Below, one piece after another: positions 1-5,985 of a stretch of 43,572 bases of DNA. How positions within the stretch are numbered: the stretch's first letter is position 1; every line of letters begins with the position of its first letter. Under the pieces are notes generated by a model. That model saw only the letters and a program-made list of their open reading frames with translations. It ran no database searches and was not told the origin of the DNA. The stretch is from Clostridia bacterium (lineage in GTDB: Bacteria; Bacillota; Clostridia; Oscillospirales; CAG-272). Where the stretch lies: positions 1 through 43,572 of the forward strand of contig JAFTJB010000041.1 in assembly GCA_017456625.1 (NCBI GenBank). The letters are read 5' to 3'. The translations under genes were made by a program, and so were the position numbers.

Positions 1-2
1 CT

Positions 3-60
3 GTGCCTGCGGCGATCGAGATCTGCGCAGAGCCTTATTGGGAAGAACAACTTCCGTTCT
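3..60 (+). CDS. C-terminal tail of an upstream phage gene (partial)
   Basis: This is the last 19 codons of a gene that begins outside the window. The third frame reads VPAAIEICAEPYWEEQLPF and then TGA. I prefer this frame because the other two give less protein-like peptides, but the choice is a judgement. The gene stops 27 bases before the start of the RAMP-like gene, which has its own ribosome binding site (GAAAGGA, near 71-77). The family cannot be identified from so short a piece. Confidence 0.45.
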
Positions 61-87
61 GAAAAAAATTTGAAAGGATAGTACATC

Positions 88-684
88 ATGAAAACACTGA
101 AAGTCAAATTGACGTTTATCGAAGGTGTCCTGGGCACGAGCCCTGCAAACACAGATATCTACCGCGACTACGTTGGAAGCAAGTCTCCCGATGCCGCTAC
201 CGTTGAGGATGAGGTCAAAGCCCTCGGAGCGGATGCGGTCGCTGACAAGGCAATGACGGTCTTCCCGCGAAACGCAGAGGGCGTACCGTTCCTGTACGAT
301 TACCAGATCAAGGGCTTCTTCAAGGACACCTGCGGCGGCCTGCGTAAGGTCCCGAAGACAGAAAGCTCCAAGATCAAGGCATTCAAGAAGGAGATCGACA
401 AGCTGATCTTCCCGGAGCCGCGAGAGATCCCCTTTGAGAACGTCGGTACGATCGGAGAGTGCCAGAGACCTCTCCGCGCATCGACACCGCAGGGAGAGCG
501 TGTATCCTTGGCGATCTCCGAGGAGATACCCGCGGGGGCGACCGTCGCTTTTGATATTATCCTCTTCTCGGACGACTATGAAAAGCTCGTGCGCGAATGG
601 TTGGACTACGGTCGATTCTCCGGCATTGGGCAGTGGCGCAACAGTGGCAAGGGGCGATTTACCTGGGAGGAGATCACGGAATAA
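88..684 (+). CDS. RAMP (Cas7-like) fold phage protein
   Basis: A 198-residue protein preceded by a GAAAGGA ribosome binding site. The layout follows single-domain RAMP proteins such as Cas7/Csm3. A first beta strand (LKVKLTFIEGVLGT, residues 4-17) leads to a central FLYDYQIKGFF segment (about 68-78), which occupies the place of the 'IPGSSLKGALR' helix of Cas7. After it comes a late strand beginning IPAGATVAFDIIL, and finally a glycine-rich loop GIGQWRNSGKGRF near the C-terminus. RAMP proteins bind RNA; here RNA binding is an inference from motifs. No other cas gene is visible. The gene is followed directly by an unusual tract with a five-base period, which may be its partner. Similar proteins of unknown function occur in other Firmicute phages, as far as I recall. 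The RAMP assignment was made by eye and needs a structure search. Confidence 0.72.
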   Translation: MKTLKVKLTFIEGVLGTSPANTDIYRDYVGSKSPDAATVEDEVKALGADAVADKAMTVFPRNAEGVPFLYDYQIKGFFKDTCGGLRKVPKTESSKIKAFKKEIDKLIFPEPREIPFENVGTIGECQRPLRASTPQGERVSLAISEEIPAGATVAFDIILFSDDYEKLVREWLDYGRFSGIGQWRNSGKGRFTWEEITE

Positions 685-691
685 CCGCGAC

Positions 692-1130
692 GGCATGGTA
701 ATGCAACCATTTGCGATGTTACGGCGTTGATCCGCGATACAATGGACTGCGAAGGCGTAGCCACGAGTGGCAAAGCAGAGCCGAGCATTGGCAAGGCGAT
801 CCGTTGCGGCGCGGTGGCGGAGCAATGCCCGGAAAAGATATGCTTTGCAATGGAACGGCGCAGGACGGCACCGACGTGAATCGCCACGGAAAAGCGAGGC
901 TATGAACAGACACGAGAGGCAAGGGCATAGTGATGCATTGATTTGAATTGCGATGGCATGGCATAGATAGGCAAAGTAAAGTCGGGGAAAGCATAGGAGT
1001 AGCGCGGATATGATCTGCAACGGAATGGCGCGGCGCTGCAATGATGGCATTGAGGTGCAAAGGCATGGAGCGGAACTGCGGTGAACAGCGGTGCAAAGAA
1101 CAGCAAAGGCGTAGCTATGTGTAGCAATGG
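692..1130 (+). repeat. Five-base-phased NNNNG tract, probably non-coding
   Basis: About 440 bases between the RAMP-like gene and the next gene hold no convincing coding region. They are built from five-base words that end in G, such as CAAAG, CGCGG, CATGG, ATATG and AACAG. For example, G occurs at 1068, 1073, 1078, 1083, 1088, 1093, 1098, 1103 and 1108, and then at 1114, 1119, 1124 and 1129. The phase slips mostly by one base, at GG doublets (for example 1108/1109), giving six-base words. The pattern is nearly unbroken from 827 to 1130 and looser from 692 to 826. Word content varies, so this is not a simple tandem repeat. A five-base period cannot come from a reading frame. The + strand is rich in G and A. 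No promoter or terminator is evident inside it, so it is probably transcribed with its neighbours. Confidence 0.85.
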
Positions 1131-1157
1131 AACTTGAATAGCGAAGGAGTGATATAT

Positions 1158-1535
1158 TTGACCTGTAAAGATTGCGGGCATTTTGTTGTGTGCGACAGCG
1201 GTCGCCACATAGGAGAATACATTGAGGACGATGCAACGTATACGGAAGGTGTCGAGCGGTTCTGTGCTGCCTTCGTCCTCAAGCCACCGTGCAAGATCGG
1301 GGACGTGCTTTGGTATGTTCCCGAAGAGTACAAGGATTTTGATGTTTTTGAAGGCGAACGCGGATTTTGTGAGATCCACGTCACAGACGTTGGCGTGCGC
1401 CATATTTATTTCAGCTCATTTGAGCCTCCCCGGGAAGACGTGAATGAGGCGATCCCGATTGATCAGATCGGTGTGACGGTCTTTTACTCCGAGGAGGAGG
1501 CAAGGCAAGTGGCAGAATGGAGGAGAAATCAATGA
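1158..1535 (+). CDS. Small phage protein with PCKIGD module
   Basis: I place the start at TTG 1158 because AAGGAG (1144-1149) lies eight bases upstream; a TTG at 1134 in the same frame has no ribosome binding site and lies at the edge of the phased tract. The 125-residue product opens with MTCKDCGHFVVC, a possible metal-binding cysteine group. It then has a PPCKIGDVLWYV strand and ends with a VTVFYSEEEARQVAEW segment. The last two parts recur in the gene at 1963-2382 (LPCKVGTTLYFL and ETVFLTKQEAEQAI), so the two proteins share a module often seen in small Firmicute phage proteins. The function is not known. The stop overlaps the next start (ATGA). Confidence 0.75.
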   Translation: MTCKDCGHFVVCDSGRHIGEYIEDDATYTEGVERFCAAFVLKPPCKIGDVLWYVPEEYKDFDVFEGERGFCEIHVTDVGVRHIYFSSFEPPREDVNEAIPIDQIGVTVFYSEEEARQVAEWRRNQ

Positions 1536-1951
1536 AATGCTATTTACGACGCGACTTGGAGCAGCTGTCGCCCTCCTCGCAGAAGCGTGTGGCGGAGGCA
1601 TACGACCGCCAGCTCGAACAGAACATGAACGTCATGCTTGATATCTTTCTCAAGATGTCCTGCGCCGTTCTTCACGACTCGCGCGGCATGACCGAGGAGG
1701 AGCTCTACGCATACCTCGGGAACTACCGTCAGCTGTTCCGTCGGCATCAGAACATGGTCCGTGCCGGCACGCAGCTCGAGGAGCTTGACCGAAAGATGCG
1801 CGAGATCTTTCCCGCGAGCGGTTACCCCGACGACTTCTTCAAGTCGATGATCCATTCATGGGAGGTGGAGACGGGGAAGAATGCCGCAAGCGGCAACGAT
1901 GTTGCGCCGAGCGCAAACGATGCGCTTTGCAATGATGTTGTGACGAGTTAA
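1532..1951 (+). CDS. Helical phage protein of unknown function
   Basis: A 139-residue protein. The start is ATG 1532, with a GGAGGAGA ribosome binding site at 1519-1526; an ATG at 1517 lies inside that site. The gene overlaps its predecessor by four bases (ATGA). The sequence is rich in Arg, Glu and Leu and is probably all-helical (MKCYLRRDLEQLSPSSQKRV at the start, EELDRKMREIF later). It ends in a low-complexity Ala/Asn tail (NAASGNDVAPSANDA). I do not recognise a family. The position in the accessory block and the tight coupling to its neighbours suggest co-transcription with them. Confidence 0.7.
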   Translation: MKCYLRRDLEQLSPSSQKRVAEAYDRQLEQNMNVMLDIFLKMSCAVLHDSRGMTEEELYAYLGNYRQLFRRHQNMVRAGTQLEELDRKMREIFPASGYPDDFFKSMIHSWEVETGKNAASGNDVAPSANDALCNDVVTS

Positions 1952-1962
1952 GGAGGCAAACA

Positions 1963-2382
1963 ATGAGCAAAGAGCAGATTGAGGAAATGGCGAAAGCTAT
2001 CAAATCAACATTGGATGGTTTAGGCTTTGGAGATTTTCATTTCACAGGAGATGAATTCAGTGCAATGTTTGCAGAAGCCCTTTACAACGCAAGCTACCGC
2101 AAGCAGAGCGAGAATGTCATAGAGTTGCCGTGCAAGGTGGGGACTACATTGTATTTCCTCTATAATAGCCCTTACGCAGATAAGCCAAACCTAACACCTC
2201 GTATTTACAAGACCACAGATTGGTATTTTGAAGTTGATAAAACAGGCATAGTGATCTGCACAAGCGATATACACAGTTTCAATAAAAAATATGATTATTA
2301 TTTAGGCGAAACGGTATTCCTAACTAAACAGGAAGCCGAACAAGCTATTGCGAAGATGAAAGGCGGTGGTGATAATGATTGA
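1963..2382 (+). CDS. Small phage protein, PCKVG module
   Basis: A 139-residue protein preceded by AAGGAGG at the correct distance. The N-terminal helix (KEQIEEMAKAI) and the YNASYRKQ segment form one module. The LPCKVGTTLYFL strand and the C-terminal ETVFLTKQEAEQAIAKM helix form a second. The first module recurs alone in the 45-residue gene at 3541-3678; the second recurs in the gene at 1158-1535. By eye this gene and the two after it are richer in A and T than the genes on either side, which suggests a separately acquired block. The function is unknown. Confidence 0.78.
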   Translation: MSKEQIEEMAKAIKSTLDGLGFGDFHFTGDEFSAMFAEALYNASYRKQSENVIELPCKVGTTLYFLYNSPYADKPNLTPRIYKTTDWYFEVDKTGIVICTSDIHSFNKKYDYYLGETVFLTKQEAEQAIAKMKGGGDND

Positions 2383-2608
2383 TATGAGCAATTATAGAGT
2401 TATATACAACCAAAGAGTATTAAATGCGGTGGCTCTTGAAATGGTAGATTATGGTGAAGATTTTGGTCTTCAAAGAGGGAGCAAAACGACCATAAAGCCA
2501 AAATTTCTTGGAGTATTAGCCATTAACGAGGACGGCAATATAACTCTTATTCACGATGAAGCGTGGTGTTTTCAATTTATTCCTGCATTGAAAGGCGGTG
2601 AGGGGTGA
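2375..2608 (+). CDS. Small phage protein of unknown function
   Basis: A 77-residue protein starting at ATG 2375 and overlapping the previous gene by eight bases; a second ATG at 2384 is also possible. An AAGGCGGTG ribosome binding site lies at 2360-2368. The middle (SKTTIKPKFLGVLAINEDG) and the end (NITLIHDEAWCFQFIPA) look like beta strands. It belongs to the AT-richer block of small genes at 1963-2796. No family is recognised. Confidence 0.65.
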   Translation: MIDMSNYRVIYNQRVLNAVALEMVDYGEDFGLQRGSKTTIKPKFLGVLAINEDGNITLIHDEAWCFQFIPALKGGEG

Positions 2609-2796
2609 GGGCTGGTTGTATGTGTATGGATTGCAAGTTTTATGACGTTGTGCGTGACAATCACGGTCAACTCGTTGCTATTTGTCTATGCCGTGAAAGC
2701 GAAAACTTTTTACACGAAATAAGCGTGGCGTTTGATAACTGCGATTTTGGTATAGTTGATGATTATGGCGAAGAAGCCGAGAAAGGTGGTGAGTGA
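2605..2796 (+). CDS. Cysteine-rich small phage protein
   Basis: A 63-residue protein. GTG 2605 overlaps the previous stop (GTGA) and follows a GGCGGTGAGG ribosome binding site; an ATG at 2620 is an alternative start. Cysteines occur as CMCMDC, CLCRES and one near the end (FDNCDF). This suggests a small metal-binding fold, but the spacing does not match a zinc finger class I can name. It lies in the AT-richer accessory block. The function is unknown. Confidence 0.6.
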   Translation: MRAGCMCMDCKFYDVVRDNHGQLVAICLCRESENFLHEISVAFDNCDFGIVDDYGEEAEKGGE

Positions 2797-2797
2797 T

Positions 2798-3049
2798 ATG
2801 GGCTCGATGAAAATGAAACTCGATTACAACAATCTAATGCGCGAGATCGTTGAGGTGCTGATCACAGAGGATAAGACCGAGGACGAGATCGCACAGACGG
2901 TGAAGGAAAATGCGTTTGGAATCAGCCTTGGTCTTGAACTCTTGACATCTTACATGAAGGACATCGCTAATCTTGCTATTGAGCGGAACGACAAGGAGCT
3001 GCTTGATATCTGTAAGGGGCTTTTGGTTATCAAAGAGGAGGGCGAGTGA
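2798..3049 (+). CDS. Small helical phage protein
   Basis: An 83-residue, acidic and helical protein. I choose ATG 2798 because an AAAGGTGGTGAG ribosome binding site lies just upstream; earlier in-frame ATG codons from 2756 fall inside the preceding gene. The sequence contains LMREIVEVLITEDKTEDEIA and LLDICKGLLVIKEEGE. It resembles other short phage accessory proteins only in composition. The function is unknown. Confidence 0.65.
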   Translation: MGSMKMKLDYNNLMREIVEVLITEDKTEDEIAQTVKENAFGISLGLELLTSYMKDIANLAIERNDKELLDICKGLLVIKEEGE

Positions 3050-3050
3050 T

Positions 3051-3329
3051 ATGGCGCGATACTACATCGACATAGATGCCGCCTATGATGTTCTTGTCGC
3101 AAAGACCAAAGGAAAACCACCAGAATATTGTGCGCTGATAGAAGAATGCACGAGTGCGATCGACGACCTGCCGCCTGCAGACGTTCGCCCATTGGTCCAT
3201 GCGCATTGGATCAAGCGCGGCAACGAGAAGATTTGCTCCGCGCCGAAATGCAAATTCATCTACTACAGCAACAACGACGATTTTAATTATTGTCCAAACT
3301 GCGGAGCGGTTATGGACGGAAAGGAGTAA
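3051..3329 (+). CDS. Phage zinc-ribbon protein
   Basis: A 92-residue protein starting at ATG 3051, just behind the previous stop. The central PADVRPLVHAHWI segment followed by a C-terminal YCPNCGAVMDGKE knuckle, with an earlier CSAPKC pair, is the layout of a common family of small Firmicute phage proteins. The paired cysteines probably bind one zinc ion. The exact role is unknown; nucleic-acid or protein binding would be the guess. Confidence 0.8.
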   Translation: MARYYIDIDAAYDVLVAKTKGKPPEYCALIEECTSAIDDLPPADVRPLVHAHWIKRGNEKICSAPKCKFIYYSNNDDFNYCPNCGAVMDGKE

Positions 3330-3331
3330 CC

Positions 3332-3544
3332 ATGAAACTCTCACAATTAACCTGTCGGATGGACAAGGAGGAGAAGATCATCGTGATGGGAGCGGATCTG
3401 CCCGTCGATCGGAATGTTCTCCACTACGGGCTCGTCCGGGAGATCCCGCGGGACGCGCCGTGGGCTTGCGCATTCGTGTCGCACGTCTGCGCCTATCGTG
3501 ATATCATCGTTGCGGAGGTAAAAACGGAGGATCGGCGGCGATGA
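3332..3544 (+). CDS. Small phage protein of unknown function
   Basis: A 70-residue protein starting at ATG 3332, three bases after the previous stop, with an AAGGAG ribosome binding site. It is rich in short hydrophobic strands (EKIIVMGADLPVDRNVL, WACAFVSHVCAY). The last codons overlap the next start (ATGA). No family is recognised. Coupling to both neighbours supports its being a real gene. Confidence 0.65.
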   Translation: MKLSQLTCRMDKEEKIIVMGADLPVDRNVLHYGLVREIPRDAPWACAFVSHVCAYRDIIVAEVKTEDRRR

Positions 3545-3678
3545 ATGCGAAGGAACAGATCGCGGCTCTCGCGCAGCTGATCATTAGCGGCACACCCTTG
3601 CGCGACGTCAGCGCAAATATTCTCGCCACCGCCATCTATAATGCCGGATGGCGACTTCAAGCAGACACCAAAAAATAA
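3541..3678 (+). CDS. 45-residue stand-alone module protein
   Basis: A short gene starting at ATG 3541, overlapping the previous stop by four bases and ending at TAA 3676-3678. The product begins MNAKEQIAALAQLI and contains ATAIYNAGWRLQ. This matches in pattern the N-terminal part of the gene at 1963-2382 (KEQIEEMAKAI and EALYNASYRKQ). It is therefore probably a free-standing copy of that helical module and not a random ORF. The function is unknown. Confidence 0.6.
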   Translation: MNAKEQIAALAQLIISGTPLRDVSANILATAIYNAGWRLQADTKK

Positions 3679-3700
3679 TTTACATAAGGAGAACACGAAC

Positions 3701-3985
3701 ATGGGAAACAACAAATTCGAGAAGCTCGTCAAGAAGATGGTTGCAAAATATGCAAACCAAGCCTTGAAAGATGCAGGAAGTGCGACACAGATCTCCGAGG
3801 AGGATGTGTACATCGTTTGGTCATGCAAGACCCTTCAGAACAATAAGGCACTTGCCTCTACACCTCTGCATGATGGGATGTACTATGAGCTGACCTACAA
3901 CGGCGATAAGGACGAGCTGTACTTTGATGCTTACCTTAAGCAGGAAAACATCTGCTATCCTTGCCCCTGTCATGGGGAGGAGTGA
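3701..3985 (+). CDS. DUF6275 family protein
   Basis: A 94-residue protein starting at ATG 3701 after AAGGAGA. The pattern KKMVAKYANQAL, then EDVYIVWSCKTLQNNKAL, then DGMYYELTYNGDKDELYFDAY matches the DUF6275 family of small Firmicute phage proteins as I know it. No biochemical role is known for that family. The C-terminus has an extra CYPCPCHGEE, perhaps metal binding. The stop overlaps the next start by one base (TGATG). Confidence 0.82.
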   Translation: MGNNKFEKLVKKMVAKYANQALKDAGSATQISEEDVYIVWSCKTLQNNKALASTPLHDGMYYELTYNGDKDELYFDAYLKQENICYPCPCHGEE

Positions 3986-4191
3986 TGCGCCGCGTGCTTG
4001 CACTCGTTCTTGGAGCGGTGGCGGCATCGGTGTTTCTCTTGGGATTCATGATGCTTGCCTTGAACGTCACCTCGACGTTCTTCGTCGGTGCCGAGCGGAA
4101 TACAACGATCGGAGCGGTCGTGGGGCTTGTGTCCTGCGTCCTCTCCATGATCGGCGTGTGCTGCGCGATCAGAGTATGGTTTAAATCTTGA
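3985..4191 (+). CDS. Small membrane protein with two helices
   Basis: A 68-residue protein starting at ATG 3985, overlapping the previous stop by one base. It has two hydrophobic segments, VLALVLGAVAASVFLLGFMM and AVVGLVSCVLSMIGVCCAI, joined by a short polar turn, with Arg at the N-terminus and Lys near the end. It is probably an integral membrane protein of the infected cell. Size and topology would fit a holin or a superinfection factor, but nothing in the sequence decides between these. Confidence 0.65.
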   Translation: MRRVLALVLGAVAASVFLLGFMMLALNVTSTFFVGAERNTTIGAVVGLVSCVLSMIGVCCAIRVWFKS

Positions 4192-4208
4192 GAAAGGAGA
4201 ACTGAATT

Positions 4209-4580
4209 ATGGACAAGAACACACAGAAGGACAAGCTCGTCGCGGCTCTCTACCGTTGCGATCCCATTAAGGAGCGGGATCTTGACGATGAATGGAAGGA
4301 CGGCGAGGTCGAGCGGATCGCCGAGCGGCTTCTGGAGCTTGGCGTCGTGGTGATCCCCATGCCGGAAGATCCCGAGGAGACCTACGGCGACCGCATCAGA
4401 CGTCTCGACGACGATGCGCTGGCATTTAACGTCATGTGTCCGCGCGAGCTTGCAGAGGTGGATGCGCCCACGGATTGGCCGTGCCGCATCAATCTTCGTG
4501 AAGGAAAGACCGGATGCATTGAATGCTCGAAGCAATTCGTCCGCACCAAGCCCGGGAAGCCTCGGAGGGAGGACAGATGA
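4209..4580 (+). CDS. Phage protein of unknown function
   Basis: A 123-residue protein with an AAAGGAGA ribosome binding site. It is strongly charged, with a helix rich in Glu and Arg (DGEVERIAERLLELGVVVIP). A C-terminal CIECSK may bind metal with the earlier Cys near MCPREL. The end is very basic (KPGKPRREDR). The gene overlaps the next by four bases (ATGA). I do not recognise a family. Confidence 0.7.
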   Translation: MDKNTQKDKLVAALYRCDPIKERDLDDEWKDGEVERIAERLLELGVVVIPMPEDPEETYGDRIRRLDDDALAFNVMCPRELAEVDAPTDWPCRINLREGKTGCIECSKQFVRTKPGKPRREDR

Positions 4581-4882
4581 GTGAAAGGATAGATTTCATC
4601 GATCGTCTCTCCCCCTCGGACCAGGAGAAGCTTACCGAGCATGCATTGGAGCTGCTTGCCAAGCACGACCTGCCTGTCGAGGGAGTGGGGAAGTATGCGA
4701 ACCGTGATAAGAAGCTCAAGAACGCCATGAAGCGGCGTGGGCTGACGTTATATTACAGCGAAGGGAGAGACCCGTGTGACGGGGCTCTCCTTGTCCGCTT
4801 TTGTCTGGTCTGCAAGGGAAAGGCGATCGATGCCAAGACGGTGAAGATGCTTTGGAAGGGAGGCTTTGATGGACAACGATAA
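4577..4882 (+). CDS. Phage protein of unknown function
   Basis: A 101-residue basic protein starting at ATG 4577, in a four-base overlap with the previous gene. The first half is helical (SPSDQEKLTEHALELLAKH) and the second half has strand-like segments (GLTLYYSEG, GALLVRFCLVCKGKAIDAK). Its end overlaps the start of the late regulator gene by 14 bases, so the two are translationally coupled. The function is unknown. Confidence 0.7.
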   Translation: MSERIDFIDRLSPSDQEKLTEHALELLAKHDLPVEGVGKYANRDKKLKNAMKRRGLTLYYSEGRDPCDGALLVRFCLVCKGKAIDAKTVKMLWKGGFDGQR

Positions 4883-5291
4883 GATCAAGAAGATTAAGAA
4901 GGATCTGCGGCAGCTGCGCAGGCTCCAGCACGGTGTTGACGTGGCGATGCAGGTGCGCGAGCGGCATGAGCGGAGGCTTGCCGTATTGCAGGCGATGGAT
5001 GTGACGGATCTCTCGGAGGCAGATCTGACGGCTCATATCGAAGAGATCGAGCGGCTCCGAGCGGTGATTGAGACGCTGGGGGTTGAGGAGACCATCAAGC
5101 GAGCCACCGAGCTGGAGAGCAAGTATATGGGCGCGATCGGTAAGCTGGATCAGCTCGATCGGACGATCATTATTGATGCCTACATAAACGGAAAGCCCTA
5201 TTGGAAGATCGGGCGTGATGTTGGGTACAGTGAGGTAGGAATTCAGAAGCGCGTGAACAAAATCATAGAAATATTGGCAAAATATCTTTAA
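4869..5291 (+). CDS. ArpU/RinA-like late transcription regulator
   Basis: A 140-residue protein starting at ATG 4869. The N-terminal two thirds is a charged helix or coiled coil. The C-terminal part (about 97-138) reads LDRTIIIDAYINGKPYWKIG, then DVGYSEVGIQKRVNKI. This is a sigma region 4-like helix-turn-helix of the kind found in ArpU, RinA and DUF1492 proteins. Such proteins sit immediately before the small terminase in many Firmicute phages and switch on late genes. Here too the gene is the last before the terminase and is followed by a strong terminator. The role is inferred from fold and position. Confidence 0.75.
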   Translation: MDNDKIKKIKKDLRQLRRLQHGVDVAMQVRERHERRLAVLQAMDVTDLSEADLTAHIEEIERLRAVIETLGVEETIKRATELESKYMGAIGKLDQLDRTIIIDAYINGKPYWKIGRDVGYSEVGIQKRVNKIIEILAKYL

Positions 5292-5298
5292 AAAACAG

Positions 5299-5338
5299 CT
5301 ATACCGGGCAAAGTGTATCGTCCGGTATAGTTTTTTTT
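5299..5338 (+). terminator. Intrinsic terminator after the late regulator
   Basis: A nine-base perfect stem, CTATACCGG at 5299-5307 with CCGGTATAG at 5322-5330, is followed by eight T. A run of A upstream would make it work weakly on the other strand too. It separates the accessory block from the packaging genes, so late genes need their own promoter or antitermination. Confidence 0.92.
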
Positions 5339-5408
5339 ATGCAACAATGTAAAGTGAAAAGGTGGAAACTATCCTCCGAGCGGTATCTGCGCGGGGGTTG
5401 AGAGGCTT

Positions 5409-5443
5409 GGACGGTTCAGTATCGTAAAACGCAGTAACCGTCC
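5409..5443 (+). promoter_or_regulatory. Leader hairpin before the small terminase gene
   Basis: An eight-base stem, GGACGGTT at 5409-5416 with AACCGTCC at 5436-5443, has a 19-base loop in the 140-base leader between the terminator and the small terminase. A GGGGG upstream and further C residues after the stem could extend it. The late promoter should also lie in this leader, but I could not find a convincing -35/-10 pair. Confidence 0.45.
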
Positions 5444-5481
5444 CCCGAGAGGGGCGAAATTTTGACGATAGGAGGGTGTGT

Positions 5482-5985
5482 ATGGCGCAAGGGAAGAAGA
5501 TTGAAGACGACGTGAGAGAACGCGCATACGCGCTCCTGTCGATCGGAAAGAGCGGTCGAGCGGTTGCTCGCGAGCTTGGCATTGCGGAGAGCTCTGTACG
5601 GAATATGAAGAAGGAGCTTGATGCAAGCACGAATGCGGATGACTTTGCGCGGCTTCGCGCGGAGAAAAAGAGGCATCTGATTGAGAATTCCTGGGAGGAT
5701 ATTGAGCTGGCGCAATCGCTTGTACATCGTAGGCTTTGTCGAGCGGAATATCAAGAGGATGCGATCGACAAGCTGGTCGAGTTCGTTGAAAGCATACCCA
5801 AGGAGGATCTGGATGCCAACGAGCGGAGAGCATTGCTGAATAAGCTCTCGGCTCTGCGTTGTGACGATATCGGCAAGCTCACCACGGTCATCGGCACGCT
5901 CTACGACAAGCAGGCGTTGGCGAGCCGTGAGGAGACCGAGATCGTGGGCGGCGAGATCAAGGTCCGCAAATTTGAGGATCTCTGA
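5482..5985 (+). CDS. terS: Small terminase subunit
   Basis: A 167-residue protein. ATG 5482 is preferred over a GTG at 5476 because AGGAGG lies at the right distance. The N-terminal helix-turn-helix (GKSGRAVARELGIAESSVRN, about 26-45) would recognise the packaging site. The rest is helical and ends in an acidic strand (EIVGGEIKVRKFEDL) typical of oligomeric small terminases. It would bind phage DNA and load the large subunit at the portal. The stop overlaps the large terminase start by one base (TGATG). Confidence 0.82.
   Translation: MAQGKKIEDDVRERAYALLSIGKSGRAVARELGIAESSVRNMKKELDASTNADDFARLRAEKKRHLIENSWEDIELAQSLVHRRLCRAEYQEDAIDKLVEFVESIPKEDLDANERRALLNKLSALRCDDIGKLTTVIGTLYDKQALASREETEIVGGEIKVRKFEDL

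Noticed and set aside
606..1403. Several ORFs on both strands across the five-base-phased tract (for example 719-1096 and 900-1403 on the - strand)
   Set aside because: They result from the skewed composition of the tract. None has a convincing ribosome binding site, and the five-base period is incompatible with a conserved reading frame. The larger one also runs over the real gene at 1158-1535.
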